A stretch of 64,000 bases of DNA from Aptenodytes patagonicus (GCF_965638725.1 NC_134950.1:3720101-3784100); one strand, 5' to 3'. Positions 37,179 through 50,734 are shown, counted from the stretch's first letter. A program made the numbers and translations. Notes: generated by a model not told the origin, from the sequence alone.

Positions 37179-39483
37179 CTCCAGAATGAAGCAAATCAAA
37201 GGGAAAACTTAAGTTAAAAGTCATGAATAGGTCTCTTCTCCCCTGCAAAAGGGCACGCCTGTACTTTGAAACATCTGGGTGAGCAGAAGTCTTTGTAGGA
37301 GTCTGCGTGTTGGAGGTTGCAGCAGCAGAAGGGGAGGGTCCGTGCAGCACCTTGCTCTTGCTCTGAGGGCAATATATGAAGAAGATAACACCAGCTGGGC
37401 TGATTTAATCTATTCTTATGTGCCTCCAGTCTCCCGTCGGGCAGGCATGAAATAACAAGTCCTTCAATGCTACCTCGGCATTCCTTGGGGCTGGAAACAA
37501 GGTTTAGCCCCAAAGGGTGGGACTCATCTCTCCCACCTTCAGCTGTCTGCAGCATAGGTGCCTCCCGTAGCCTTCTTGTCCCTACAGTGCCTACATCTTT
37601 CCCCCAAATACTAAGGAATAAAACTAGCACACCTGAAGTTTGGTGACAGCAATTCCACCTGAACTGTGCATGAATGGCCCTGGCTTCTCCATGATTTCTA
37701 GCTACAAAGCTGTGGCCTGTTTCTTCCCTTGGAAGTGCCCTGGTCTTTAATGATGAGAAGAAACTGCTACGAACGGGTGTGCGCAAGGCTTGTCTCACCC
37801 GGGCTCTGTCCAGGCAGCTTTAGGGTAGAAAGGGCTACATTATAAACTGGATTATTGAGTCACAGCCATTTCTGCAGTTGTTCAAAACAAACCATTTTAA
37901 AATCTCTTCATAATGCCAGGTTTTTTTAATGCTTTGAGGGCTGTATTTTGCATTAAGAACTAACTTTCTGTGAAGGCTTCTCATGCAACACACAGAAACA
38001 CACAGCCTGGATACATTTTATAGGCAGTTTCAGTGTAGGGTCTCACTATTGTTCTTCCAGCCATTTCTTAACGTGCCACAGCAGAGGTGACTTGTAAAGA
38101 GGAAGCTGAATGGGAAGGGAATATGGAAACACAAGCAATTTTAGTAACTGCTAATACAAATTCTAGCCACAAGCTTAACCACCTCCCAGAGAAAATCAGA
38201 TTAGCGTTAGCAATAACACTGTGCAGATCTGTTTATTGGAAAAGTCAAAAAGGAAAACCTCCGTAGAGGGTGACTGCTCCAGGCTGAACTTCTGTTGGAC
38301 AGATGCTGAAAACTGATCTCCCCTAGCACCCTACAGCCAGAAGGAGTGACACGCACTTACTGTGCCACCGTAACACGGCTTGATGGAATAGCCATGCAGT
38401 TCACTGCCTTTTATCTAGTGACTGAAATAAAACCGGAGAGAGGGTTGGGTTTTTTAAACTTTCATATTGGAAAACTTGCCTGTTCTAAGGGGAATGTCTT
38501 GCAGGCTCAGCTGCAGGCAAATACGGCCAGAAGCATCCCACACACATACCAACACATACATAGGGAGCCATACACAATATGCAAACACCCTGAAATCCCA
38601 AATAAATATCTTGAAAATCAGCTGTGCTCCAGGGGAAGCAAGGGGCCTGCCCACACACAGAATTAAGAAGTTAATTAGTGTTTAAATATTTCGTTGCAAG
38701 CTTTGGCACTATTAGTGCTTCAATGAGTATAAAACTAGCAAGAACAAGTGACTATGGGGGGGAAGAATGACTCTGTTTTTCAGTATGCTAAGATAAATGA
38801 TAAACAAAAGTCATGCAGGTAAACTGTGCATGTTTTTTGTTACAGCTTTAATACGGCATGATTGGGAACTGAGGGAAATACTTTTATTTAAAAGTGTATT
38901 CATTTTGATCTAGCAGTGACCTTTTAATATGTTCAGGTCCCTGCAGGGGAGATGAAGCTACTTGTGGTCTTCTGTAAGAAAGGATGAAGAAAAAAGGCAC
39001 TTCAAGATCACATAAAATCAAGGATCAGCCATGGGGAAATATGTTTTCACTCTCTTAAGTATTTTACCAGACTTGATGATCTATTCATTCTGATACGTTC
39101 CCCTGTATGACCTCAAGGTGGGATGGGTTTTGCTGGGTCTGCCAAGAAGACCCATCTGTCACCTATAGTTAGAGAAGAATGGAGTATCTCTACTATAGCT
39201 GGCAGTGGACAGATGAAATACCGCTTACCCATTCCTGGAGTCATTTTTATATTTACCCATCTGGGACGGAAGCTATGATTTTGTTTTGTTATCTCTTTTG
39301 AGTGCCACCAGCAGGTAGCTAATCTAGTGCTGGGGGAATCAAAGATGTCTAAGACCTTGCTGAAGTTTTTACTCTCCCCTTACTGTTACTGTACAACTGC
39401 AATGGGAGAAGATGGATGGTGGAAAAGAGTACAGATTTATACTTTACTCGCCACACCTTGGGCTTTTGGATTCTCCTTTTTTG
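37179..39483. other. Unique non-coding DNA, nothing recognised
   Basis: 2.3 kb. The 194-codon minus frame at 37214-37798 shows no domain or compositional sign of coding. A short CA-rich run lies near 38540-38580. Confidence 0.5.
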
Positions 39484-39632
39484 AGAATAGAATAGAACAG
39501 AACAGAATAGAACAGAACAGAATAGAATATTTCAGTTGGAAGGGACCTACAATGATTATCTAGTCCAACTGCCTGACCACTTCAGGGCTGTCCAAAAGTT
39601 AAAGCATATACTAAGGGCATTGTCCAAAGTTT
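39484..39632 (-). mobile_element. CR1 LINE 3' end with GAATAGAACA microsatellite tail, antisense
   Basis: The plus strand holds alternating GAATAGAACA/GAACA units at 39484-39529, which are a mutated CR1 3' tail. Next come TTCAGTTGGAAGGGACCTAC, ATGATTATCTAGTCCAACTG, CTGACCACTTCAGGGCTG and AAGGGCATTGTCC. This is a CR1 subfamily distinct from the other copies here. Inactive 5'-truncated fragment. Confidence 0.92.
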
Positions 39633-41036
39633 TTTAGCTCATTGTTTTTTAATTTACCTATAGGCCAAGTTTGCACATTGCCCCTAATGGCACAGCAATT
39701 TCACTGCAGATGTTGAAGCTATAAATTTCTCTTTTCAGGCCTCTAGGGGCTTAGTTATAAGATAGGTGCTTCTGCTTCCAGAAACATGACTAGCATGTCA
39801 AAATGGAAAGATCCTTGAATGCTAAATTTAAAAAAAGCACGAGCAGTAAAAGGGTTTTCAGGCTGAAGTATTCCGATCAGAATATGTGCTTACCAAGCTA
39901 AGAGTCTAGCAAATAGTTTTACATAGGACCAAAGCTTTATGGAAACATGCATCAAGGATGGAGAGGAAAAACATCACTACTTCAATGCTTACTTATTGCT
40001 GCCTGCATTACAATTGTGACAGTCTAACATTTTACAGTTCGCTTCTCTTAACAGCTGATAAATGGTTTGGGTTTTTGTGCGATTCTTTGTCTAGAGAAGT
40101 TCACTCGCATCAACAAGAATAAGATCAATGTTCCCCGAGCACAGCTGCAGCAAGGCAGCTGGCTGCCGTCAGTACACATTAAACTCACCTCTCAAAGTTC
40201 TCTTCCAGCTTTGCCACCAACTCATTTTTCTGACCTTGAGCAGGATGTTTTATCTGTTGAGGTACCACCTGGCACGCCTGCAGATGGGAATCCTTCTTAC
40301 CTTTCAGAGACCGCTATCAATTTAGGTAAACCCATATCTATAATGTGCTTTGAGCTCTTCAGATGAAACATCGCAGAAGTGCAGGTATTACTGAAACACA
40401 CAGGAAGAAGCCGTGGATAAAACAGTCTTTCTGGAAATGACTCTCATGGTCTCGATTGCCTGTATGCAGTATTTGTCCTCGGCTCGTTCTGGACACAGAG
40501 GTCTGAATGTGTTTTTTCTTTTAGACATGAAGAGGTGAATCAGCAATATTCCTTTATTTTATTAGAAACTGGTGCTTCTCTTTAACTCTGAGTAAGAGGA
40601 AAAGTAAATAAATGGAAGTAAATCTCAAGGTTTTTTTCCTCCCTTCTGGCTTCTACAACTGATACGCATGTTTGTGTGCATTTATCTTACAACTTTTAAC
40701 TATATTTAAGAAAACTGTATAATGGTTGAGAACCCCAACATGTTTTTTTAAGCCAGACAAGCTCCACAGTCCCGTTCCCAACCCAGCCCCTCAAGCATCT
40801 TTACTGATACGGTTGTAGTAGGATGGGGCTGGAGTGAAAAGCAAGGAATGACAATACTTTAATTGAGCATTGCTGTTGAGGACTCAGCATCTTAAAACCC
40901 CGGCCCAAAGGACTCTCTTTCATCAGGGAAACTGCAAGCTTGAGAATACTAAGGATGCTAAATATATCTGCCACAGTGAATGATCCCTGGCCCCTATGCA
41001 AGGAAGTGCAAAGTAGTGATGTGCTTTGCCCCATCA
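39633..41036. other. Unique non-coding DNA, nothing recognised
   Basis: 1.4 kb. A repeat-free block at about 40060-40370 has a 99-codon plus frame ending ATTTAGGTAAAC. It could be a conserved element or an isolated exon, but nothing decides this. Confidence 0.4.
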
Positions 41037-41184
41037 CTGGCAGTGTTCAAGATCAGGCTGGTCAGGGCTTTGAGCAACCTAATCTAGTGGGAGATGTCCC
41101 TGCCCATGGCAGGCGGGTTGGACTAGATGAGCTTTAAAGGTCCCTTCCAACCCAAGCCATTCTATGATTCTATGATTCTATGAT
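41037..41184 (+). mobile_element. CR1 LINE 3' end, sense
   Basis: The segment reads AGTGTTCAAGATCAGGCTGG, GGGCTTTGAGCAACCTAATC, GTCCCTGCCCATGGCAGG and AAGGTCCCTTCCAACCC, and ends in three ATTCTATG octamers at 41158-41184. It is the sense counterpart of the class seen at 19891-20018, short and inactive. Confidence 0.95.
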
Positions 41185-44100
41185 GTGCATGGTTTTCAGG
41201 GCTAAACCCTCTCTAGAGCAGACTGATGCATCTACTTGGGGCTCCTGGGGCTCTTCCCTGTTGCCATAAGCCCTAACTGAATTTTTTTTGAGGGTGTAAA
41301 GCCTTTTAGTAGGGTGGTGGAGGACTGTATAGGTCAAAGGGAGATAAATCTATAGAACTGCTTGTACGATCCCCTGGGAGTGGTCTTTTAAGTGAACAAA
41401 CCCAAACACCACAGCTAGTTTTTATTTCAGAGGGAAGTATCTGAGTGACTCCCAAAGACAGCTGGGACTGAACTGATGTTTTCGCATTGCGGATGCTCAA
41501 GGGAGAGGACTCAAAAGGGAACTGGGAACTAAGTTACTTAAGAGGGTGGAGACACAGGGAATTGGCTGCTGCCTGTGGATACAGAACAGGAGAAAAGAAG
41601 GGAAGGGAAAGAAAAGAACTGTTTAACCTAAGGTACAACCTGGGGAAAAAGGCAAACACATGACATCACAGACAAATGTATGGTGGAGACTGAAAGAAGG
41701 TTTCTCACTCGTGACTAGTTTACTACACACCCTTGAGTAGGACTGGGAAGTTACCTGTTTTGTGGTTGAATGTGACCAACTCAGGATCAGGCTCATGCCA
41801 TGAGGCGGTTGGTGATAGCAGGGCACCGCACTGCTCATGAGCTTCCTTTCAGTCCCAACCTTGCTCATTGCAGGATGGGCCCAATCTATGTGTTGCCTTA
41901 CTCTTCTCAGGATAGGTCCCCAGGCCTGAGTATTTCTTTTCATAGAAATAATAATGAATGTTAAATAGTAGCATTTATTTTAAAATAAACAATAAATATG
42001 AATAAAAGCATAAGTTAAAGGGCTTGCACCTCAGTTGGGATGAATAGGGGCAGTTCTGCTCACTTCTGTGGCCACATTATGGCAACGAAGGATTTGGTGC
42101 AAATAAAATTAATCGCCAAAAAAGGACTTGATCTTCTTTTGGACTAGGAGTATCATCAGCTCCTTCCTTAGTCTGCTTTTCCAAAATACTGCTGAACAAG
42201 AGACAAAAAAGGCTGAATGACTGCAAAGCTGCAAGTATTTGGCCAGTTTAACAGTAGTAGAAGCTATTCTCCTATAGTAATCTCTTCCTCTGTGGGCTCA
42301 CTTCGGTTTATTTTAGCTCATGAATGAATGTATCAAGTATGTCTCTTGACATTCAAGACAAATACTTTAATTTAGAGCGAGAAGGCCAAATAATGAAGGA
42401 TTGTTGATCTATGTACCTAAAAATAAACATCACCAAGCCCATATTTAAGGACATCAAATATTCCACAGGTGACTTTCGAGTAATTTTAATACTTGACACT
42501 GCAGCTGCAGTGTAAGAAAGACAATGGAAGCCTAATGGACTCTAAACCAGCCCTCATTTATTGTGGTCAATAGTCTAGTATTTGTATTATTTTTACTGAG
42601 GGGACATTGTTCAGCACAGTAGCTTAAAAATAACACTCCTATTGCTATTGAATTTGTCCTTTTTAATTTTTGCTTCCTGTGGAGTACTTCTCAGGCAGAG
42701 ACTGACTAAAGTGGTGCAGGGACTGGATCTATCCACGTAAAAACTAGGGCTGCGAACTCTCTCATAATTTCCACTAGATGTAAATAAAACCGCTCCAACT
42801 CTTCACCAGCCCTAGAGAAAGGGTGTTCTCTCCACTGCAGAGAAATTACACATAAACTTGGCATTCCAGAAGCTCTATTGCCAAACTTCATGTAATATTT
42901 TATCTAAACTTAACATTTCTATCTTTTCCACATGCACAGTGACTCTGCTTTCAAACAGTTCAGTGGTTAAATCTCTCAGGTACCATATTAAAGCAAGCCT
43001 CGTAAGATAGTAATTCTGTGCACAAAACATTGGAAGTTAGCTTTTTTGTAATAGGGTATATTCAAAGAAAGTTAAATAATTGATTTGAAACTTTTCAACT
43101 CACAGAGAAATCCAACTGTAAGACTGAACACATGCATCTGAGATCAAAATAGCAACAACTGTAAAATGAGTAACTAATTTTATTAAAAGATCAAGTTTTA
43201 TAAAAGAGGAGTACTAATTTATACCATGATCCAGTGGTACTTAAAAGACACTAGCATGTTGTACTGCATTATGGTTAAAAAAGTTAGCTGCAATTTGCCT
43301 TCAACAAAACAAAAACTTTGGAAGTAATTTAAAAAATCTGTAAGGTCGGTCTCAGCTTTATAACATGGCTAAGTAAAACTGTGCATGGCTTGGCAAACTG
43401 CAAATGGAACCAGAAGCTAGGTTCTCTGAAGGGATTTTCAGTAAATTATTTCTCTTTTCCTATCTATAAATTTCAGAAATCTTTAGAAATCTATTTAGTG
43501 TCTAACTAGCCATCTTAAAACATGCTAAATTCAGAACTTCTCTAAAACCTAGTGTTGTTTTCATTTAGAGCTAATAACAGCACAGTGAAATCTTACTTTC
43601 TGCACTAGATACCCTATGCATTTTTCCCCTCCCGGTAGCACGCTATAATCATGTGCACATGCATGTAAGAACATTATAGCGATGTGCACATTATATGCAC
43701 ACACAAACCATATTACATTATGGCAGTTGGTATAATCTGGTCCTTAACAAAGACAATTGCTTTTCAATGTACTAGAAAGCTTCTAATTATTCTGGAATTC
43801 TCACTTCTGAAACATTATAAAGATTAACAGAGACTAACACTCTTTAAAGGATACAGATAACCATATAAAACTAAAGCCTACAAGTGGTCTCTTGCTATAG
43901 GAAGGGTAGGAGAGGTATACGTGCTAAGGAGCCCAGGTGCTAATATCTGGAAGAAACACTGCAAACAGCATACGGCTCTTCGTTTCCCTACCCAAGAATT
44001 TCAACTGGCGGCTCTGCAGCTGCTTCCGAGTTTCTGAGCTAGCCGCTGTAATACCTTGATATCCTCAAGGAGCTTTTTTTCCTTACTAAATCATAACAAT

Positions 44101-44386
44101 GACAAAATATATAACTATTCCCAAAATACCATGTTTCCCAGAATATTTACATAGGATTTCAAGGTGAACTTAAGGAAAACAATATTCTCTGCGGATATTA
44201 AGATTTTTCTTGGCACCTGGTTAGAAGCGATGGACTTTATTTCTATTCTTGACATCAACATCTGTGAGTTTCTGTTTTCAGACAAATTGCAGGGCTCCTC
44301 TCCTTACAGCAAAGGGAACCAATATGTACTTCTACAGACAGCAATTTGCTTTTTAAGTATGAAATCTCTCAAATGTCTTAATGGTC
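41185..44386. other. Unique non-coding DNA, A-rich on the plus strand
   Basis: 3.2 kb. A minus-strand segment at 42706-42841 opens after a good acceptor-like tract (TTTCTCTGCAG on minus) and stays open for 44 codons before a stop. I cannot tell whether it is a terminal exon or chance. Nothing else recognised. Confidence 0.4.
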
Positions 44387-44442
44387 TTTTTTATTACATA
44401 TTTTATTACATATTTATTACTTATTTTTATTACATTTTGTTT
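44387..44442. repeat. TTTTATTACATA-type tandem repeat
   Basis: ATTTTATTACAT units recur with periods of 11-13 bp about four times, decaying to TTATTTTTATTACATTTTG. Simple AT-rich tandem. Confidence 0.8.
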
Positions 44443-44844
44443 GCATTAATCCGATTTAAATCATAGTGAAAGACAGCATTGGGATAACTATCAGGAGCTT
44501 GAAAAATCTCTACACTTGTTGCACCTGCTTGGTAAATAAACAAAGCAGCTCAGACTGTAACTAGCTTAACATAAAAAGATTTAAAAAAAAAGTCTGATGC
44601 AGGAGCTGATCTAGCAACATCAAAACAAAAACAAAACAGTAAGGAAATCTGCTTCTCCGTTACGCACATCTCCAGTCCTTCACTGAAACTGTAGGAGTTT
44701 TTTTCCTAAAATACAGATAAGAGGGTTGGGAAAGCAACAACTGTATGAAGAAAGAGAAAAAACCTTGGCTTACACACTTTGTCTTCAATGTTCTTTTCTG
44801 AACCTCTCCTAATTGTAACTCCCGTTATCTTCCCATAGCTATCA

Positions 44845-44960
44845 AATTACTACGCCTATTTTACAGACTAGAACTGGAGGCATCAAAACACTAAACGACA
44901 TTAAATCCCACGTGAAGTTCGCAGCAGAAAAAAAGACCTAACGCTGCACTGCTTCTTCTA
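44845..44960 (+). mobile_element. MIR-like SINE relic
   Basis: ACTACGCCTATTTTACAGAC, then TAGAACTGGAGGCATCAAAAC, correspond to the MIR core 'ccattttacagat-gaggaaactgaggca', with a decayed 3' half. Highly diverged. Confidence 0.5.
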
Positions 44961-47516
44961 ACTTGCAAATTCTTTGACAGTTAAATATCCTGTATATGTA
45001 TTATGCAGATAAGTAATACTCTTACAAAGTTAATATTGTGATGTGCAAAAAATGCCGGTCTAAATAAATAATAAGGAATAATCCACATCTGATTTACAAG
45101 GCTCTTTCCCTTCCTGCATACCAAAGCAGCCAGGTAACTTTCTAGAGAGGCAGACATCCATAAGAAAGAAATGTCTGACTCTTCTAGAAAGAGAAATCCA
45201 TAATTTGGTACACTCCTCTTTTGCTGTTCCTGAAGCCTTTGTTCAAAGTGATACTTCTGTTATAAAGCTAAATAGTCATACTTTTCAAACTGGTTCAATA
45301 AAAAATAAAACTATTAGAGTTTTTTCTTTTTGGGGGGAGAATAACATTTTCAAGAACAAATTCTGATGAAAAGCTGTGTTACAGATGATTCAGCTGCTGT
45401 CAATTCACTTTTCTATAGCTAATAGTGACTTTGATGCAAGAACGTTAGATTGCCACAAAGAACAAAAATCTTTGTGCCAACTGAAATGCATCCGGCTGTA
45501 ATCTTTCTGTTATAGCAATTGTTTTCAGAATAAAGGAACCCAAGAGAAATATTTGCATTTTTCAGTACTTGCTACATGAAACTGAAATGGCAGACAACAT
45601 GAGGATATATAAGAATATAATTGTTAAGGAATGTGGTCTATTCTTCAGAGGTTATTGTAAAGTATGAACTCACTCCGACATGTGCCGCAATCAACTCATT
45701 TAGTCCTGCAAAGCAAAACACACTGATTTAAGTCAAACCACAGGTCTTCTCTCTTACCCTTTTTTTTTGTGTGTGCAATATTCTTCCTGCAAAGTAAATA
45801 AACTCATGTGGTACTGAGGTAGTCAGATACAAAGGCACTTCACAGAACACCTCCAGAAGACACAAAGTTGTTATGCATGTACTGAGAAAACCAGTAGGCA
45901 GAACTGCATGTGTAACAGAGAAAAGACAACAAAACAAAAAATCTCTCTTTTTCTATACTGCAAATGCATACACACCAATGAATGTCAGCCACTGTACTGA
46001 AGGGATGAAGAACAGGATATCCACGAGTTCGACAATCCTGCAAAGAAAGTATTTTCCAGTGCATCACTGCCTTCTAAACATATCTGCTATGATAATTAGC
46101 TCCATATTTTATCCATTGCAGAGGCTCTTTTCAAAAACTTTGTGCAAGAGTCCTGTCTCTGCAGAATCCTAACTGAGAATAAATTATCAATTGTTAATTA
46201 GGCAACTGAAGAGCAAGGACCTGAACTCAAGAAAATTACAATCCTCTTTTATTCCATTTTTATTCCAGCTTTCAAAGCAGCACAGGATGAACAAATTAGA
46301 GGAATGACAGAAACCTTCTACCTCCTGGATGACTTAAATTTATGAGGTCACTCATTCAGTGGTTCCCAAGGAATGACTTCATGGAGGCAGCAGGGACTCT
46401 CTATGCAGCCATTGTAAAATGAATTCACAGAGGTCAGCAATATCTTGCCTATAACTTAAAGTAACTCTTTTTAACAAGAGGAAAGTGTAATGCAAGGGGA
46501 TTGCCTCTGAAACAGGATACAGGATAGGAAGATTCACCCCACCCCAGAAGTAAGTGCTAGAGCATGTCCTTGTCATCATGTCCCACAGTGCAACACAGCT
46601 ATCAAAGCCAATGACACCTGGTCCAATGGAGCGATTAGAGCCCCTATCCCCAACTCTTTTGTTAGAGAAGAGAAAAAGAGTAAATTTCCAGGGCCACAAC
46701 TTTAGGAAAGATGAGGAGAACCCTATAACTCAGAGGAAAGCATATGGAACAAGTACTAGTCCTGTATCCCACTCCTAAAATCTAAATCAAAGTAGTATCA
46801 AAGTCTTCATGATTCTGGGACAGATCCCAAGATGAATGGTCACATTGTCTCATCAAAACTCCTTCCACCTAGAATTAAAAATTAGGTTGATAACAAATTT
46901 GGATACTACAGTTGAATAAACAGAGACTGGAAAATAAAGAAAACATTAGTAGAATCAACATTCACATACATTCAAAATCATTCACTGAATATGAGACTGG
47001 TCAGCAATGACCATCAATACCCACAGAAAATAGACTCCCTACTTAATGTGTTTGGTTCTGTGTTTGAAAGTAAATCTACAGAAAATTATTCTCTGATGTC
47101 TAAAATGCCATTTAAAGTGGCTGAAAGGATTGCAGAAAGGAGATTTTGTTTGCCATTTGCTCAGATGTTGAAAAAAATGTGGAAGAAAAAAAGACAAGTT
47201 TTCCTAAATGTGGTCATTGTAACCTTTTAGACGATAGGCGTTCAGAACATTAGTTAATCTTATCATAAACAGATAAAGCTTAACACAGTCATAAAATAAA
47301 AAAGTTAAAATATTCCTCACCAATCATCCCTGCCCTCCTTGCTAGCGGGACTGATGTCCCATGGGCCCAGCGGAGATCAGGAGGATTAGATCTATACATT
47401 CACATCTGACTGCTGTAAGTGTGTTGAAATTTGCATTAAGTACAAGAACTCCTTTGATCAAAACATCGCATACATTTTACACATCAAGGGGCTCTACAGA
47501 AAAAGTGTACGCTTAC
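44961..47516. other. Unique A-rich non-coding DNA with two splice-bounded minus candidates
   Basis: No gene is recognised. On the minus strand 46037-45976 is preceded by TTTCTTTGCAG and followed by GTGTGT. A second 31-base segment near 45695-45667 is preceded by TTTGCTTTGCAG and followed by GTGAGT. Both are open in one frame. Neither matches a protein I recognise. Confidence 0.35.
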
Positions 47517-47630
47517 CAAAGTGGCTGAAGGGATTTTTGGGAGGGATTTGACGGAGAACAGGGTGATGACACTACTGCCACACTTCCTGCAAAAAGCTGA
47601 CTTGATCTGATTAATGACAAAGAACCGGAA
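47517..47630 (-). other. Candidate internal exon, minus strand (unproven)
   Basis: On the minus strand a pyrimidine-rich acceptor (TTTTGTCCTTACACAG) precedes 114 bases that are open in phase 0 for 38 codons. The pieces read FRFFVINQIKSAFCRKCG and SSVITLFSVKSLPKIPSATL. They end at a strong donor TTTG|GTAAGC at 47516. The length is divisible by three. A 38-codon stretch can be open by chance in one of three frames, and I recognise no family, so this is only a lead. Confidence 0.25.
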
Positions 47631-48068
47631 CTGTGTAAGGACAAAATTAAAAAAAAAAAAATTAGTTTTTTCAGTACCAGTTTGACTAAATGAAAATATA
47701 AGGATCATGGGTTGGCTCAGAACTGGAAGAGGCAAAAGGCTGTATCTTTACTGGGAAAGCCACCAAGTGCACTCTTGGAACGTAAGCACTGCGGCTCCAA
47801 CCCCGGCTTGTCCCACAAGCTAGCCCCGCTGATAGCGCGTACCCCTGAATACCCTCCTGCTCTCTCGAGCCTTTCTGAGAAAAGTGTGCAATACAGCTCA
47901 AGGCATCAAAACGGTAGAAAACTGCAGAAGATAAGTCAACGAATCCAAGTGTTTCTAAGTGTCCGTAAGAACTCCATCCCTTTATGCTGCTTGGTCTCAA
48001 CAGAATGCAGTTTTAAAATGTCAGGTTTGGTTTGGCTCAGCTATAAGTTTGGCTGAGGTTTGGTTGGC

Positions 48069-48099
<31 letters not shown>

Positions 48100-50179
48100 T
48101 AAAAAAGGTTGGTTTCTATCATGGAAGCCAAAATAAAATGAGAAGAAAAGAATCTCTGATGGAAAGAACAGCCCTTTGGGATAGATCGTGAATTTTACTT
48201 CCCATGCCATCACACTAGGGCTTCGTTGAGAGTCTCCTGACTCTCTTGTGCTTTCGTACTGACCGGACACAGAATGAGTCTCTCCTCTTTCCTTTTAATT
48301 TCCATTTCTTACTTGGAACCAGTCTAACTAAGCCAACGTGGGACCTTTCCTTTCTTTCTAGAAATCAAAGCTACCAGTCAGGACAGAGACTTTGTTTGAT
48401 TTTCTAGAAAGATAAATAAACTTCTTGATCCCATGCTTCCACCCAGTCACCATGCTGAAAGGCCAGGTAAGGTGGTCTACGTTACCGTTAGGGTAGCAAC
48501 GCTGCAAACACACATCAGAAAATGAAGAAGCAGTACTGGGAGGGTTCCCTTGCTGCCATGTTTGTTTTTAGCCAGCTATATCCAGGCAAAAATTGTCTTG
48601 TTTTTGTTTTCAGGTTTTTTTTTTGTTTCCCACTGGGAAATCTAGGAGGTTATTACCCTGCTTCTAATTAACACATTAACATTTGCTTTGGAAGTTTTAG
48701 TTAATAACAGCAACTCATCAAGTGGGTCCCCCAGCTGCTAATTAGTTTTTTCCACACCAAATTTTCTACCTGAAATTTCCTTCCTGATCCTGTGTAATTT
48801 TGCCGATTTCCCTTGGAACTTTTCTTAAGAATTTGTGTTTTGGGTTTTTTTTTAATAAATTAGAAAAACCTCCACTGGTGACTTTCTATTCAGCTTCTAC
48901 TCTAGACGCTGCCCAGAAATGCTAATATAATAGTTTGCCTTCTTTTTTTTTTTTAAATCCAGAGAGAAGCAGATATGTGCACATTAACATTATTAACATT
49001 TTGGTGCCTTTAATTGTTCAAGTCTGTACCTTCTAACCATGAGGCTGCACATACCACTGTGCCCCTAATTGCTGTAACACTCATCCTCCATCCGTGTGGC
49101 ATTATTCACTGTTAAATGTGGGACCTGATCCCTCAAGGTAAACCAGGCCGCTCACCCTACTGATTAAATATGAAAACTCCCACGTGAGAAAACGTTGCAG
49201 CATAAGGTTTGCAGCAGATTGTAACTCTGATAAGATGGGCGTTGTCATTTCATTTCTATCTACTTCTAAAATAGGTATTTACTATATACTTCTCTTTCAA
49301 CAGTGTCAGAGTACATACAGATATGTATATGCATACATATCCTTATGTATGCAGTTGAAGACTTCTTCATCAGGGGTTGATTTAAATGATTTAAAAAAAA
49401 AATTCCTCTTACGATGAAGAATGTTACTGTGTATTTTGTGAAACATTTAACATCTTGCCGTCTTCTCCTTTTTTCCAAATCCTCCTGCATTTCATTGTCA
49501 CAGCTTGAAATAGCCCTGCAGCTCAGAGCTACCTGTCTCTCACAAGCCTGATCACTCTGGTTGCTTTAATGAATATTTACCATCCTGCAGAAAAGCTGAA
49601 GATGCCTGACTGCAGCTGTGCTCCAAAACACTGGAAAGAACTCATTCTCTTCAGAGCCATTACCCCCAGCTTCATCACTTAATAAAAGGAAAGACAATAC
49701 ACGCTACACTATAATGAAGTTTCCTACCTTTTTGTTTATACCAATGCAGCGCAGGTTTAATAACCACTGTAAATTAAATGAGATAATGGCATGGACTGGA
49801 CAAATAATACCATTAGTATTAAACCGGATGTCTTACCTCAATGTTAATCAGTCAATAATAAATTATAGGGGATAGTCTTTTTTCCACCTACCAACAACCT
49901 CTATGTAGACAGAGCAGGCAAGAAAATTATTTTACTTTTCTGCGCTAGTTCGCAAGAATCAGAAGAAAACAAGAATCTTAGAAGACAAAGGCGCAAGTCA
50001 CAACTTATAAAAGTTTAGCTATGTAAAGATTTAGGCTAATTACCTAGGCTCTCCTGTAGTCAATTGAGAAAAATGGGGGTAATCAGAGAGCGATTCATTG
50101 TATTCTCAATAGGTAGGATGGATGAGCTTCTGGAAGTGCCTTTCTCATAGGCAATTAGTTTGGATGAGACACTGAAGTT
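47631..50179. other. Non-coding DNA with an A-rich simple repeat
   Basis: 2.5 kb. It includes a poly-A/AAAAG run at 48069-48107 and a GC-richer patch at 47755-47875, which on minus is flanked by TTTTCTCAG and GTAAAG and could be an untranslated exon. No protein-coding gene is recognised. Confidence 0.4.
48069..48107 (+). repeat. A12 plus (GAAAA)n simple repeat
   Basis: A run of 12 A is followed by three to four GAAAA units and AAATAAAAAA. Simple repeat. Confidence 0.9.
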
Positions 50180-50275
50180 GGAGGGGAAAAAAACCCAACA
50201 CCTAGAGACAGAGCAGAGATTTGAATCTGGAGGCTTTATAGTCACTACAGGAGCCATGACTATCATCCTACTCGT
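50180..50275 (+). mobile_element. MIR-like SINE relic, 3' half
   Basis: AGAGCAGAGATTTGAATCTGG, then CTTTATAGTCACTACAGGAG, mirrors the MIR succession 'cagagctgggatttgaacccagg... ctctaaccactacacca'. Diverged. Confidence 0.45.
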
Positions 50276-50734
50276 GTCTCATGAGTTTCTGCTGAAACTA
50301 TCATTTTGGATAACCATGTAACTTTTCATTGGACGTCAACACAGCTCCCCTCTCCCAGCTGAGAGCTTGAATCACCAGCTTTTATGGAACTTCCTCTACG
50401 TTTGACTCAAAATTGCATTCTGTAACGTGAGAAAGATTTCCCAGCAAGTGTTTTATCACAATCAGTATGTTGCTGAAGGCTTCTGTTTTTACAAGCATTT
50501 TGCTGATGAAAGAAAGCAACAAGAAACCAACAAAAGAATTCTCACCAGTACCTGAAACAGAGACTTTTCAGGAATTGCTACAAACCATCAATTTGATGTA
50601 TTATTTTGGGCTTGCCTTCATCCCATTAAAACCAATGGGAAAGCTCCCAAGGACTTCAGACAGCATACTTCTTTTCCATATGAAAAAGTGTAACTATTAA
50701 AAGATTGAGCAGAAATACAAGAATCAGATTCACG

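Noticed and set aside
37214..37798. 194-codon minus frame next to the CR1 copy
   Set aside because: Not part of CR1 ORF2, no recognisable domain, and no splice or promoter context.
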